Source: Luteimonas huabeiensis HB2
Lineage (GTDB): Bacteria; Pseudomonadota; Gammaproteobacteria; Xanthomonadales; Xanthomonadaceae
Assembly: GCF_000559025.1 (NCBI RefSeq)
Contig: NZ_JAAN01000047.1
Location: 1-64,000 of the forward strand
Length of the DNA stretch: 64,000 bases
Reading direction: 5' to 3'
The position numbers and the translations under genes are program-made. Under the pieces are notes generated by a model, which was not told the DNA's origin, ran no database searches, and saw only the letters and a program-made list of their open reading frames with translations. Of the stretch, positions 1 through 9,102 are shown piece after piece. Numbering within the stretch: the first letter of the stretch is position 1; each line of letters opens with the position of its first letter.

Positions 1-1
1 G

Positions 2-85
2 TCCTTAAGATACAAGGGCGCCTTTGGCGCCGTCGGCCCCATTCCGCGGGTCGCCTCCCGCACCGCGAAGGTCGAGACGACCTAG
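2..85 (+). CDS. possible 3' end of an unidentified gene (partial)
   Basis: An open frame runs from the left edge to a TAG stop and overlaps the stop codon of the leftward aminotransferase gene. Only 27 codons are visible (ending ...SRTAKVETT), too few to assign a family. The base pattern fits coding sequence of this genome, but the frame could be open by chance in GC-rich DNA. Confidence 0.2.
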   Translation, partial: SLRYKGAFGAVGPIPRVASRTAKVETT

Positions 86-1389
86 GCGTCGCGCGCGATC
101 TCGGCGAGCGCGTCGCCCAGGCGGTCGGCTTCCGTGGCGCGGGTGAACACCGCGGGCGTGGCGCGCACGCAGGCGCCGGAGGCCAGGCCCTCGCGGGCGA
201 CCACCTGGATACCGAAGCCGTCGTGCAGGCGCTGGGCGAGCGCGCGCGCATCCTGCGCCGAGGCGCGGCCGCGCAGGCGCACCGAGGCGATGGCGCTGCG
301 CAGGCGCGGGTCCTCCGGCGCCAGCACCTCGTAGGCGCCGCTGGCGCGCGCGGCGTCCAGCCAGCGCCCGGCGAGAAACTGCAGGCGCGCCTGCTTGCGC
401 GCGGTGCCGATCGCCTCGTGCAGGTCGAGCGCGTCGGGCAGGGCCATGAAGGCGGCGAAGTTGACCGTGCCGGTGTGCACGCGCGCGTGCACCGCGCCGT
501 GCGGATCGGGCTCGCCCAGGTAGGGATCGATGGCGTCGGCGCGGCCCTCGCGCACGTACAGCCCGCCCACGCCCAGCGGCGCGCCGATCCACTTGTGGAA
601 GTTGATGCCGGCGAAGTCCGCGCCCTGGTCGGCTAGGCGCATGTCGAGCTGGCCGACGCCGTGCGCGGCGTCGAGGATCACGTCCACGCCGCGCCGGCGC
701 GCCAGCGCGGCGATCTCGGCCACCGGCAGGCGCAGGCCGTGGCGGTGGCTGACCTGGGTGAGCAGCATCATCCGCAGCCGCGGGTGGCGCTCCAGCGCCT
801 GCGCATAGGCGTCGATCATGCCCTGGTAGGTGGCCGGCTCCGGCAGCGCCAGCTCGATCACCTCCACCCCGCGCCGCTTCCGCAGCCAGCGCATGGCGGT
901 GATCATGCTGTCGTAGTCGACGTCGGCGCACAGCACCGCGTCGCCGGGGCGCAGCCGGTTGTAGCCGCCGATCAGCGCCTGCAAGGCCTCGGTGGCGTTG
1001 CGGGTCAGCGCCAGCTCGCCGGCGCCGATCCCGAGCGCGCGCGCGGCGCGCGCCTGCGCATCGCGGTACAGCGCCGGGAACGCGCGCCGGGCGAAGGCCG
1101 CGCCCTCGCGGTTCACCCGCTCGGTGTGCCGGAGGTAGGCGTCCAGCACCGGCCGCGCCATGACGCCCCAGTAGCCGTTCTCCAGCGGCACCGGGTCGCG
1201 GGCGACGTCGTACAGCGCGGCGATCCGCGCCCACCAGGCCTCGTCGCGCGCGAGCGCATCGGGGCCGACGCCGGCCGGCGCCGGCGGTACCGCACCGGCA
1301 CCGGCGTCGGCCAGGGAGGCGCCGGCCGCGGCCGCCAGCGGCAGCAGGCTGCCGGCGCGCAGCAGGCGGCGACGCAATGGATCGGTCAC
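82..1389 (-). CDS. PLP-dependent aminotransferase class V-fold protein (isopenicillin-N epimerase/cysteine desulfurase-like), exported
   Basis: A 435-residue fold-type I PLP enzyme of the aminotransferase class V group. The N-terminus has twin arginines followed by a hydrophobic Ala/Leu stretch (RRRLLRAGSLLPLAAAAG), like a Tat signal, so export to the periplasm is likely. The segment LDAAHGVGQLD carries the cofactor-binding Asp and His, and INFHKW carries the probable Schiff-base lysine. The start is GTG, one base after the TGA of the upstream receptor gene (TGACGTG), so translation is probably coupled. The substrate is unknown; the pairing with a TonB-dependent receptor suggests processing of an imported amino-containing compound (inference). 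Confidence 0.8.
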   Translation of the reverse strand: MTDPLRRRLLRAGSLLPLAAAAGASLADAGAGAVPPAPAGVGPDALARDEAWWARIAALYDVARDPVPLENGYWGVMARPVLDAYLRHTERVNREGAAFARRAFPALYRDAQARAARALGIGAGELALTRNATEALQALIGGYNRLRPGDAVLCADVDYDSMITAMRWLRKRRGVEVIELALPEPATYQGMIDAYAQALERHPRLRMMLLTQVSHRHGLRLPVAEIAALARRRGVDVILDAAHGVGQLDMRLADQGADFAGINFHKWIGAPLGVGGLYVREGRADAIDPYLGEPDPHGAVHARVHTGTVNFAAFMALPDALDLHEAIGTARKQARLQFLAGRWLDAARASGAYEVLAPEDPRLRSAIASVRLRGRASAQDARALAQRLHDGFGIQVVAREGLASGACVRATPAVFTRATEADRLGDALAEIARDA

Positions 1390-1390
1390 G

Positions 1391-3772
1391 TCAGAACCTC
1401 AGCCGCAGCTGCGCGTAGACGTTGCGTCCGTCGGTGTCGTAGGGCGCGTTGCGCGAGTAGATCAGCCCGCGGCTGGCCTGGTAGACGGCCTCGTCGGGAT
1501 AGCGGTCGAAGACGTTCTCGGCGCCGATCCGCAGCGACAGCGCCTCGGTCGCCTGCCAGGTGGCGGCGAGGTCGAACAGCAGCATGTCGCCGAAGTCCTG
1601 GAAGATCTCGCCGGTGCTGTTGCCGGTGGAATCGGTCCAGGCGCCGTAGTAGCGCGCCCGCGCCATCCACTCCCAGCGGTCGCGGCCGAAGGTGGCGGCG
1701 AGGCTGCCCTTGTTGCGCGGCAGGCGGTCCTCGAACACGCGCTTCTGCGCCGGGTTGGTGGCGATGGCGGTGCTGCCGCCCTCGACCTCGGTGCGGTTGT
1801 GGTTCCAGGCCAGGGTCAGGCCGAGATCGCCCTGGGCCAGCGCGCGGCGGTAGTGGGCGACCAGGTCGACGCCGGTGGTGACGGTGTCGAAGTCGTTGGT
1901 GAACCAGTACACCGAGGTGTAGCGCATCGGGTTGTCGATCCCGTCCGGCACCGCGCGCCAGGCCGAGGTGCCGAAGCGGTCGTCCACGGCGATGCGGTAA
2001 ACGTCGAGCGAGCCCGAGAACCCGGCCGCGCCCTGCCAGGCCAGGCCCAGGGTCATCGACTCGGATTCCTCCGGCCGCAGCGGCTGCGCGCCCATCGCCT
2101 GCGCGATCGGGTCGTCGGGCGACAGCCGGCCGGTGTTGAAGACCAGCAGGGTGTTGGTGTCCAGGCCCTGGGTGGTCGAGGTGGAATAGAGCTGGCCGGG
2201 CGTGGGTGCGCGGAAGCCGGTGGACCAGGCGCCGCGCAGGGCCAGACCGTCGATCGGTTCCCAGCGCGCGGAGAGCTTGCCGTCGAGGGTGTCGCCGAAT
2301 TCCGAGAAGTCCTCGTAGCGCAGCGCGCCGCCGAACGCCCAGCGCTCGCCCACCGGCACCTCGACGTCGAGGTAGGCCGCCTGGCTGGTCTGGTCCCAGC
2401 TGCCGGCCTGGGCCGGGCTGAAGCCGGGCGCGCCGCTGGCGTTGGGCGCGAGGCCCGCGGCCGCGCCCGGGCCCACCGCCCACGAGGCCTCGTCGCCCTG
2501 GCTCACCGTGTAGGTCTCCTTGCGGTGCTCGGCGCCGAAGGCCACGTTGACCGGCGCCGACAGCGCGGCGGGCTGCCAGGCGTAGACGAAGTCGAGGTTG
2601 AGGTTGGTCTCTTCCTGCTCGAGGTTGCCGAGGTAGAAATCGGTCGGGCTGGCGGGGCCGAGCGAACCGTTGAAGGAGTTGCCCAGGGTGTAGTCGATGC
2701 TGCTGCTGCCGTGCGAGGCGCTCGCGTCCCAGCTCAGGTTGTCGCCCAGCGCGCCGCGCACGCCGGCCAGCAGGTGCAGATCCTCGGACTCGTTGCCGTA
2801 CTGCGGCGAGAAGCCGACCGGGTAGATCGTGCGCAGGTCGAAGCCGGGAAAGACGTCGGTGGTGCGGAACAGCTCGCTGTTGGTGTCCGGGTTGCGCCAG
2901 TTGAAATCGCTCAGGCCGTCGCTGGTGCCGTACAGGCCGTAGCCGTACAGCGAGGTGTAGCCGCCGAGCGAGAGGTCGAGGTTGAAGCCGGCCTTGGTGC
3001 TTTCCAGCTCCGGCTGGCCCCAGCGCTGCACCGGGTCGGGCACGTCCAGCTCGGGGTGCGCTTGCTGGAACGCGATGGCATCCGGACGCTGGCGCGAGCG
3101 CGAGGTGGGGTCGGCGTTGTCGTACTCGGCGAACAGGCGCAGGCGGCCGCGGCCGCCCAGGTCGAAGCCGTAGGCCAGCTCGCCGCCGTACGTGGTGCCG
3201 TCGCCTTCGCTGTACTCCGACGCCTTCAGGGCGAAGGCGCCGCCGAGGCTGTCGTCGAGGATGATGTTGATCACGCCGGCGATCGCGTCCGAACCGTACT
3301 GCGCGGCGGCGCCGTCGCGCAGCACCTCGATGCGCTTGATCGCCGCGGCCGGGATCTGCGCCAGGTCCGCGCCCTGCGCGCCGCGACCGCCCAGCAGCGC
3401 CGAGCGGTGGAAACGACGCCCGTTGACCAGCACCAGGGTGTGGTCGGGCGAGAGCGCGCGCAGCGTGGCCGGGCGCACGAACACCAGGCCGTCGTTCATC
3501 GGCAGGCGCTGCACCACGAACGAGGGCACGAGCTGGGCGAGGATGTCGTTGACGTCGCTGGATTCGACCGCGCGCACGTCTTCGGCGGTGAACACGTCGA
3601 TCGGCGCCATCGTGTCGAACTGGGTGCGGGTGCTGCCGCGGGTGCCGGTGACGATCACCGCGTCGAGTTCGGTGGAGCTGGAGGTGGAGGCGGACGGCGT
3701 ATCGGCCTGCGCGGAGGCGGACACGACAGACAGCGCGGTAGCGACCGCGCCGGCGAGAAGAGTGGGATTCAT
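1391..3772 (-). CDS. TonB-dependent outer membrane receptor
   Basis: A 793-residue TonB-dependent receptor. From the chosen ATG it has a signal peptide (MNPTLLAGAVATALSVVSASA). A TonB-box-like segment DAVIVTG follows, then a plug domain with the usual pattern (VLVNGRRF, IKRIEVLRDGAAAQYGSDAIAGVINI). A long beta-barrel ends in QLRLRF with a terminal Phe. An ATG 72 bases further upstream would add a basic leader ahead of the signal peptide and is not preferred. It is first in a two-gene operon with the PLP enzyme. It would take up a ligand using the TonB-ExbBD system encoded near 28-30.6 kb. The ligand cannot be read from sequence. Confidence 0.88.
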   Translation of the reverse strand: MNPTLLAGAVATALSVVSASAQADTPSASTSSSTELDAVIVTGTRGSTRTQFDTMAPIDVFTAEDVRAVESSDVNDILAQLVPSFVVQRLPMNDGLVFVRPATLRALSPDHTLVLVNGRRFHRSALLGGRGAQGADLAQIPAAAIKRIEVLRDGAAAQYGSDAIAGVINIILDDSLGGAFALKASEYSEGDGTTYGGELAYGFDLGGRGRLRLFAEYDNADPTSRSRQRPDAIAFQQAHPELDVPDPVQRWGQPELESTKAGFNLDLSLGGYTSLYGYGLYGTSDGLSDFNWRNPDTNSELFRTTDVFPGFDLRTIYPVGFSPQYGNESEDLHLLAGVRGALGDNLSWDASASHGSSSIDYTLGNSFNGSLGPASPTDFYLGNLEQEETNLNLDFVYAWQPAALSAPVNVAFGAEHRKETYTVSQGDEASWAVGPGAAAGLAPNASGAPGFSPAQAGSWDQTSQAAYLDVEVPVGERWAFGGALRYEDFSEFGDTLDGKLSARWEPIDGLALRGAWSTGFRAPTPGQLYSTSTTQGLDTNTLLVFNTGRLSPDDPIAQAMGAQPLRPEESESMTLGLAWQGAAGFSGSLDVYRIAVDDRFGTSAWRAVPDGIDNPMRYTSVYWFTNDFDTVTTGVDLVAHYRRALAQGDLGLTLAWNHNRTEVEGGSTAIATNPAQKRVFEDRLPRNKGSLAATFGRDRWEWMARARYYGAWTDSTGNSTGEIFQDFGDMLLFDLAATWQATEALSLRIGAENVFDRYPDEAVYQASRGLIYSRNAPYDTDGRNVYAQLRLRF

Positions 3773-3887
3773 GGCATCGACAGGATTAGGACGACGGATG
3801 CGGGCGCATCCGTGCCGAGCCGCCGGCGCATGGTCGGCGCGCATGTTGACCTGTTGATGACAGCGTTGGCGCTTCGCCGGCCGATAC

Positions 3888-3917
3888 TGGACAGCCCGTT
3901 CGATTCGGCCTTATAAT
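3888..3917 (+). promoter_or_regulatory. strong sigma70-type promoter
   Basis: TGGACA (3888-3893), an 18-bp spacer and a perfect TATAAT (3912-3917) on the + strand. No + strand gene follows; a hairpin with a T-run begins 34 bases downstream, so the promoter seems to drive a very short transcript. Confidence 0.5.
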
Positions 3918-3923
3918 CCCCGT

Positions 3924-3984
3924 CGGATCGGGGATTCTCGGTCGGCATCAGGCCTTGGCGGAAACGCCGGGGCCTTTTGTTTTG
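3924..3984 (+). ncRNA. candidate short RNA between promoter and terminator
   Basis: The expected transcript starts about 7 bases after the TATAAT and ends in the T-run of the 3951-3984 hairpin, giving an RNA of roughly 60 nt. It has no start codon with a ribosome binding site. It points into the 3' end of the leftward DUF3800 gene but stops at that gene's stop codon. The 5' end is inferred. I do not recognise a known RNA family. Confidence 0.35.
3951..3984 (+). terminator. Rho-independent terminator
   Basis: Stem GGCCTTGGCG / CGCCGGGGCC with a GAAA tetraloop (two G-T pairs), then TTTTGTTTTG. The T-run is on the + strand only, so it ends rightward transcription just at the DUF3800 stop codon. 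Confidence 0.7.
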
Positions 3985-4740
3985 TTAGGGAAAGCACTTC
4001 AAACCAAAGCCTTGGAACTTTCCCGATTTATCGCGATCCAGCTTGGAGGCGACGATCTCCCATGCCCGGTTCTCCTGCTGAGGACGCAGCTGCTTCATTC
4101 CGATCGGCCGCGCGACCAGATCGGCAAGCTGGAGCCCGATGGAGTTGCTCTTCTTGTCGGCGATGACGGGAACGAAGGGAAGCTGCCTGTTCGGGTAGTT
4201 GTCGCCTTCGCAGATGCGCCGAAATGCGAGCTCCAGGTCTTCGTCCTCGTTGCGGCCTCGCGACTCGCATATCACGTGCGTCCACAATGCGCCGCGCGCA
4301 TCCTGGGTCTGGCCCGACTTGCTCAACGTGTAGTAGATCCGCTCCAGACAGAATCGAAGCGACATCTCGTATGGGTTGTGTCGATCCCCACGCTGGTCGA
4401 GCAGGCGATGCTTGTCGATCACCGCGGCGAAGATCGTGATCTTCGCCTGGCGCAGCGCGTCGTTGAGTACTTCTAGAAAGGCGGTCTTCTTCCCGGGCTC
4501 TCGAAGAACCGCGAAAGGCCCAAGGTCGCGACGGATGTCGCGCTCGTGCAGGACGACCGTATCGTGTCCGAACGTGTCGAACTTGATCCTCTGAATGGCC
4601 GGTACCACCGTCTCCATGTAATCACGTTTGCTGATGAGGCAGCAGGCGAGCACGAAGAGCGGATAGCCAGGGTCGATCGTTGCCATCCCGTGGTCGCCGC
4701 TCTCGTCGACGAACACGATGTAGTCGCTGAAGCCCGCCAT
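3985..4740 (-). CDS. DUF3800 domain protein
   Basis: A 251-residue protein starting MAGFSDYIVFVDESGDHG. The early FVDESGD motif is the hallmark of DUF3800, and the later acidic/Asp-containing segments (QLADLVARP) also fit. DUF3800 proteins have an RNase H-like fold by family prediction, unknown function, and are common in mobile or defence-linked DNA. Its ATG shares one base with the stop of the ABC permease gene (TGATG), so it is translationally coupled as the last gene of the yadGH-type operon. Base composition is visibly less GC-rich than its neighbours, which suggests later acquisition. Confidence 0.8.
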   Translation of the reverse strand: MAGFSDYIVFVDESGDHGMATIDPGYPLFVLACCLISKRDYMETVVPAIQRIKFDTFGHDTVVLHERDIRRDLGPFAVLREPGKKTAFLEVLNDALRQAKITIFAAVIDKHRLLDQRGDRHNPYEMSLRFCLERIYYTLSKSGQTQDARGALWTHVICESRGRNEDEDLELAFRRICEGDNYPNRQLPFVPVIADKKSNSIGLQLADLVARPIGMKQLRPQQENRAWEIVASKLDRDKSGKFQGFGLKCFP

Positions 4741-5539
4741 CAGCTGCGCAACCCCACGCCGCGGCGCAGCAGCGTCAGCGCCACCCACGACAGCACCGCG
4801 ACGAAGCCCAGCATCAGCGCGTAGGCGATCCACAGCGGCACGTCGGAGCGGCCGAGCAGGCCGTAGCGGAACGCGTTGACCATGTAGAAGATCGGGTTGG
4901 CGTGGGTCATCGTTTGCGCCCAGCCGGGCAGCAGGGTCACCGAGTAGAACACGCCGCCCAGGTAGGTCAGCGGCGTGAGGATGAAGGTGGGCACGATGGT
5001 CACGTCGTCGAACTTCTTGGCGTAGACGGCGTTGATGAAGCCGGCCAGCGAGAAGATCGTCGCGCCCAGCAGCACGGTGCTGAGGGTGACCAGCGGATGC
5101 GGGATGCGCACGCGGGTGAACAGCATCGCCACGCCCAGCACGATCGCGCCCACCACCAGACCGCGCGCGACCGCGCCGGCCACGTAGCCCCACAGCACCA
5201 CCCAGTCGGGCATCGGGCTGACCAGCAGCTCCTCCACGTGGCGGCCGAACTTGGCGCCGAAGAAGCTGGAGGAGATGTTGCCGTAGCTGTTCTGGATGAC
5301 GCTCATCATCACCAGCCCCGGGACGATGAAGTCCATGTACGACACGCCGCCCATGTCGCCGATGCGCGAGCCGATCAGGCCGCCGAAGATCAGGAAGTAC
5401 AGCGTCATGGTGATCGCCGGCGGCACCAGCGTCTGCGCCCAGATGCGCAGGATGCGCACCACCTCGCGGCGGACGATGGTGCCCAGCGCCACCCAGTGGG
5501 CGCGCATCGGGGAGGCGGACGCGGATTGCGGGGCGGCGC

Positions 5540-5543
<4 letters not shown>
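4740..5543 (-). CDS. yadH: ABC-2 type transporter permease (YadH-like)
   Basis: A 267-residue inner-membrane permease with about six hydrophobic segments. It has the ABC-2 signature region near the C-terminus (NPIFYMVNAFRYGLLG) and the conserved stretch GVSYMDFIVPGLVMM near residue 65. It starts at an ATG overlapping the stop of the ATPase gene by four bases (ATGA), so the two form an exporter pair. YadGH-type exporters move an unknown, probably lipid or polysaccharide-like, substrate. Its own stop overlaps the DUF3800 start. Confidence 0.88.
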
Positions 5544-6499
<956 letters not shown>

Positions 6500-6664
6500 A
6501 CGAACGTTCCGGCCGCGAGAGGCGCGGCGAATCCCGTTAGTATAGGCGGCTGCCCGGCGGCACCCTTGCGACGTAGCGTTGCGTTCGCACCCCCCGCCGG
6601 CCCGTCGCGGCGCCCGCGGGCGCCGGTCCCGCGGCCGCGCGCCGCGCCTCGCGAACGAACCGTC

Positions 6665-7426
6665 TTGGCCATCCAGCAGTTCCCCCTGACCCTGACCGCG
6701 CGCCGGATGCTGGCGCCCAGCGTCGCCCACCTCGGCTTCGAGCGCAGCGACGGCCAGCCCATGGCCTTCGTGCCGGGGCAGTTCATCCAGGTGCATTTCC
6801 AGTACGCCGACGGCACCCCCACCAAGCGCAGCTATTCGCTGGCCACGATCCCCGCCGACGACGGCGCCACGCGCTCGGTGGAGATCGCGGTGAGCTACGT
6901 GCCCGGCGGCGCGGCCACGGCGCTGTTCGAGGGCCTGGAGATCGGCGACACGGTCCACGCCAGCGGCCCGTTCGGGCGCTTCTGCCTGATGCCGCAGGAC
7001 GCCAACCGCCGCTACCTGCTGATCGGCACCGGCACCGGGGTGACGCCCTACCGCGCCATGCTGCCGCAACTGGCGCGGCAGATGGACGAGCGCGGGATCG
7101 AGGTGGTGCTGCTGTCCGGCGCGCGCAGCCCCGCCGAGCTGCTCTACGGCGACGAATTCCGCGCCTTCGCCGAGGCCCACCCCGGCTTCCGCTTCGTGCC
7201 CTGCTTCTCGCGCGAGCTGCCGGCGCCCGGTTCGCCGCACCACCACCCCGACGTGCGCCACGGCTACGTGCAGCAGTTCCTGGACGAATTCGCGCCGCGC
7301 GCCGACGGCGACATCGCTTACCTGTGCGGCAACCCGAACATGGTCGATGCCAGCTTCGAGGCGCTGAAGGCGCGGGGGCTGGGGGTGGCGCAGATCCGCC
7401 GCGAGAAATACGTCAGCTCCAAGTAG
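6665..7426 (+). CDS. fpr: ferredoxin--NADP(+) reductase
   Basis: A 253-residue FAD-dependent oxidoreductase of the bacterial Fpr type, passing electrons between NADPH and ferredoxin or flavodoxin. RSYSLAT is the FAD-binding motif; GTGTGVTPYRAML begins the NADP-binding Rossmann domain; CGNPNMVD lies near the C-terminus. The best start is TTG at 6665, since no in-frame ATG or GTG precedes the conserved IQQFPLTLTARR segment closely. The protein ends in REKYVSSK, and this end is duplicated downstream in a 119-bp tandem repeat. Confidence 0.85.
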   Translation: MAIQQFPLTLTARRMLAPSVAHLGFERSDGQPMAFVPGQFIQVHFQYADGTPTKRSYSLATIPADDGATRSVEIAVSYVPGGAATALFEGLEIGDTVHASGPFGRFCLMPQDANRRYLLIGTGTGVTPYRAMLPQLARQMDERGIEVVLLSGARSPAELLYGDEFRAFAEAHPGFRFVPCFSRELPAPGSPHHHPDVRHGYVQQFLDEFAPRADGDIAYLCGNPNMVDASFEALKARGLGVAQIRREKYVSSK

Positions 7427-7718
7427 GCCCAGGGCGGCGGATCCCCGGCCCGCCGCAGGGCGGCGGGCGTTCGCACCGGCGCGCGGCCGTGCCGCGCAAG
7501 CCGCCGGCGCTCACCCACCGCGAGAAGTACGTCAGCTCCAAGTAGGTCCCGGGCGGCGGATCCCCGGCCCGCCGCGGGGCGGCGGGCGTTCGCGCCGGCG
7601 CGCGGCCGTGCCGCGCAGGCCGCCGGCGCTCACCCACCGCGAGAAATACGTCAGCTCCAAATGGGCCCCGGGCGGCGGATCCCCGGCCCGCCGCGAGCAC
7701 TACGTCGGCTCCAAGAAG
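7399..7718 (+). repeat. 119-bp tandem repeat carrying the 3' end of fpr
   Basis: Unit 1 is 7399-7517, unit 2 is 7518-7636 and unit 3 starts at 7637 and breaks off near 7690. A fourth, diverged start (CCGCGAGCACTACGTCGGCT) follows at 7691. Each unit begins with the codons for the last residues of the reductase (REKYVSSK). Units 1 and 2 differ at about six positions. The period is not a multiple of three. The 406 bases between fpr and the next gene are otherwise without a convincing gene. Confidence 0.85.
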
Positions 7719-7832
7719 TGCGCCCAGGCGGCGGATTGCCGACCGGCCTCCCGGGGCGGCCGGCGGACTGCGCCGCTGGACTTGTCCGCGCCGAGCCGAC
7801 ACGCTTTGGGTCCGCCCAGGGGACCGCACCGC

Positions 7833-8996
7833 ATGCCGCGCATGGAAGACTGCCTGCCCGCCTTCGCGGATCCGCCCAGGGCGCCCGCCTGGCGGCGCTG
7901 GACCGTCGTGGTCCTGACGTTCCTCGGCGGCGGCCTGTTCGGCGTGGCCGCGGCCACCTTCGCCGACCGCCTGCTCGGCGTGCTGTCCTGGCCCGCGCTG
8001 GCCGGGTTGTTCGCCAGCCTGATGCTGGGCGTCTGGCTGCACGTCGTGCTGCACGAGGCCGGCCACGCGCTGGCCGGGCTGGCGGCGGGCATGCGCCCGG
8101 TGGCGCTGGGGGTCGGCCGCTGGCGATTCGAGCGCAGCGCCAGCGGCGCTTGGCAGCGCCGCCGTGCCGACGCCATCGCCGGCGTGGGCGGCTTCGCGAT
8201 CATGCTGCCGCGCGACGGGCGCGGCCGCGGCCGGCGCGCGCAGGCGATCTATCTGCTGGGCGGGCCGCTGGCCAACCTGCTCACCGCGCTGGCGGCCGGG
8301 CTGCTGGCGACGCGCCTGTCGTCTCCCCCCGCGGTTGCAGCGCTGTCCGGCATCGGCGTCGGCGCGCTGCTGGTCGGGCTGGTCAACCTGGTGCCGTTCC
8401 GCACCCACGGCTGGTCGTCCGACGGCATGGGCCTGTGGCAACTGCTGCGCGGCGCCGGCGACGCCCTGCTGGGCCAGCGCCTGCAGGCCGCTGCCGGCCT
8501 GTCGCTGTCCGGCACTCGCCCGCGGGACTGGCCGCCGGACCTGCTGCCCGACGAGCCGGCGCTGGACGGCGCCTCGCCGCTGCTGGCCGCGCAGGGCCGC
8601 ATGCTGCGGCTGGCGCATGCGGTGGACCGTGGCGACCGCGATGCCGCCTGGGCGGATGCGCGCGCGCTGGCGGCCGGCGCGCGCACGGTGCCGGCGGCAT
8701 TTCGTGCGCACGTCGCGGTGGCGATGGCCGGCTTCGCCGAGGCGACGACCGAGGACACGGCGCTGCTCGCGGCCTGGCGCCCCTGGTGCGAGGGCGGGCT
8801 GCTCGACCTGTCGCCCTACCGCCACTGGCTCGATGCCGAGCTGGCCGCCCGCCGCGGCGAAGCGGATGCCGCCGCGCGGGCGCTGGCCTGCGCGCGCGCC
8901 GCGCGCGATCGCCTGCAGGACCGCGCCGGCCTGATCCTGTTCGACGAGGCCCTGGCGCGCGTGCAGCGGCGGCTGGCGCGCCGGGTGGCGGCTTGA
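7833..8996 (+). CDS. M50-family membrane metallopeptidase-like protein
   Basis: A 387-residue membrane protein. A HEAGH zinc motif (HExxH, residues 74-78) sits in a hydrophobic segment. A second motif, NLVPFRTHGWSSDGMGL, holds the Asp that normally supplies the third zinc ligand in site-2 proteases. The C-terminal ~170 residues are soluble, Ala/Arg-rich and helical and may be TPR-like. AGGGG about ten bases upstream supports the ATG at 7833 over the one at 7842. The substrate is unknown, and there is no obvious anti-sigma partner nearby. Confidence 0.75.
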   Translation: MPRMEDCLPAFADPPRAPAWRRWTVVVLTFLGGGLFGVAAATFADRLLGVLSWPALAGLFASLMLGVWLHVVLHEAGHALAGLAAGMRPVALGVGRWRFERSASGAWQRRRADAIAGVGGFAIMLPRDGRGRGRRAQAIYLLGGPLANLLTALAAGLLATRLSSPPAVAALSGIGVGALLVGLVNLVPFRTHGWSSDGMGLWQLLRGAGDALLGQRLQAAAGLSLSGTRPRDWPPDLLPDEPALDGASPLLAAQGRMLRLAHAVDRGDRDAAWADARALAAGARTVPAAFRAHVAVAMAGFAEATTEDTALLAAWRPWCEGGLLDLSPYRHWLDAELAARRGEADAAARALACARAARDRLQDRAGLILFDEALARVQRRLARRVAA

Positions 8997-9102
8997 GGTC
9001 ACAATGCACGCCGGTCGCGCGTCTGGGGACTACGACCTGGCCGGCGCGGGGACACACCCTCCCATCGCACCGCCTCCACCCGACCACCGTTCGAGGAACG
9101 AC

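Noticed and set aside
1799..3916. 705-codon open frame on the + strand over the TonB-dependent receptor
   Set aside because: Low-complexity Arg/Ala/Gly/Val composition and exact overlap with a receptor that has a signal peptide and plug motifs; a GC-rich antisense shadow.
7399..7718. CRISPR-like array
   Set aside because: Units are 119 bp with no unique spacers and carry the fpr 3' end; no cas genes in the window.
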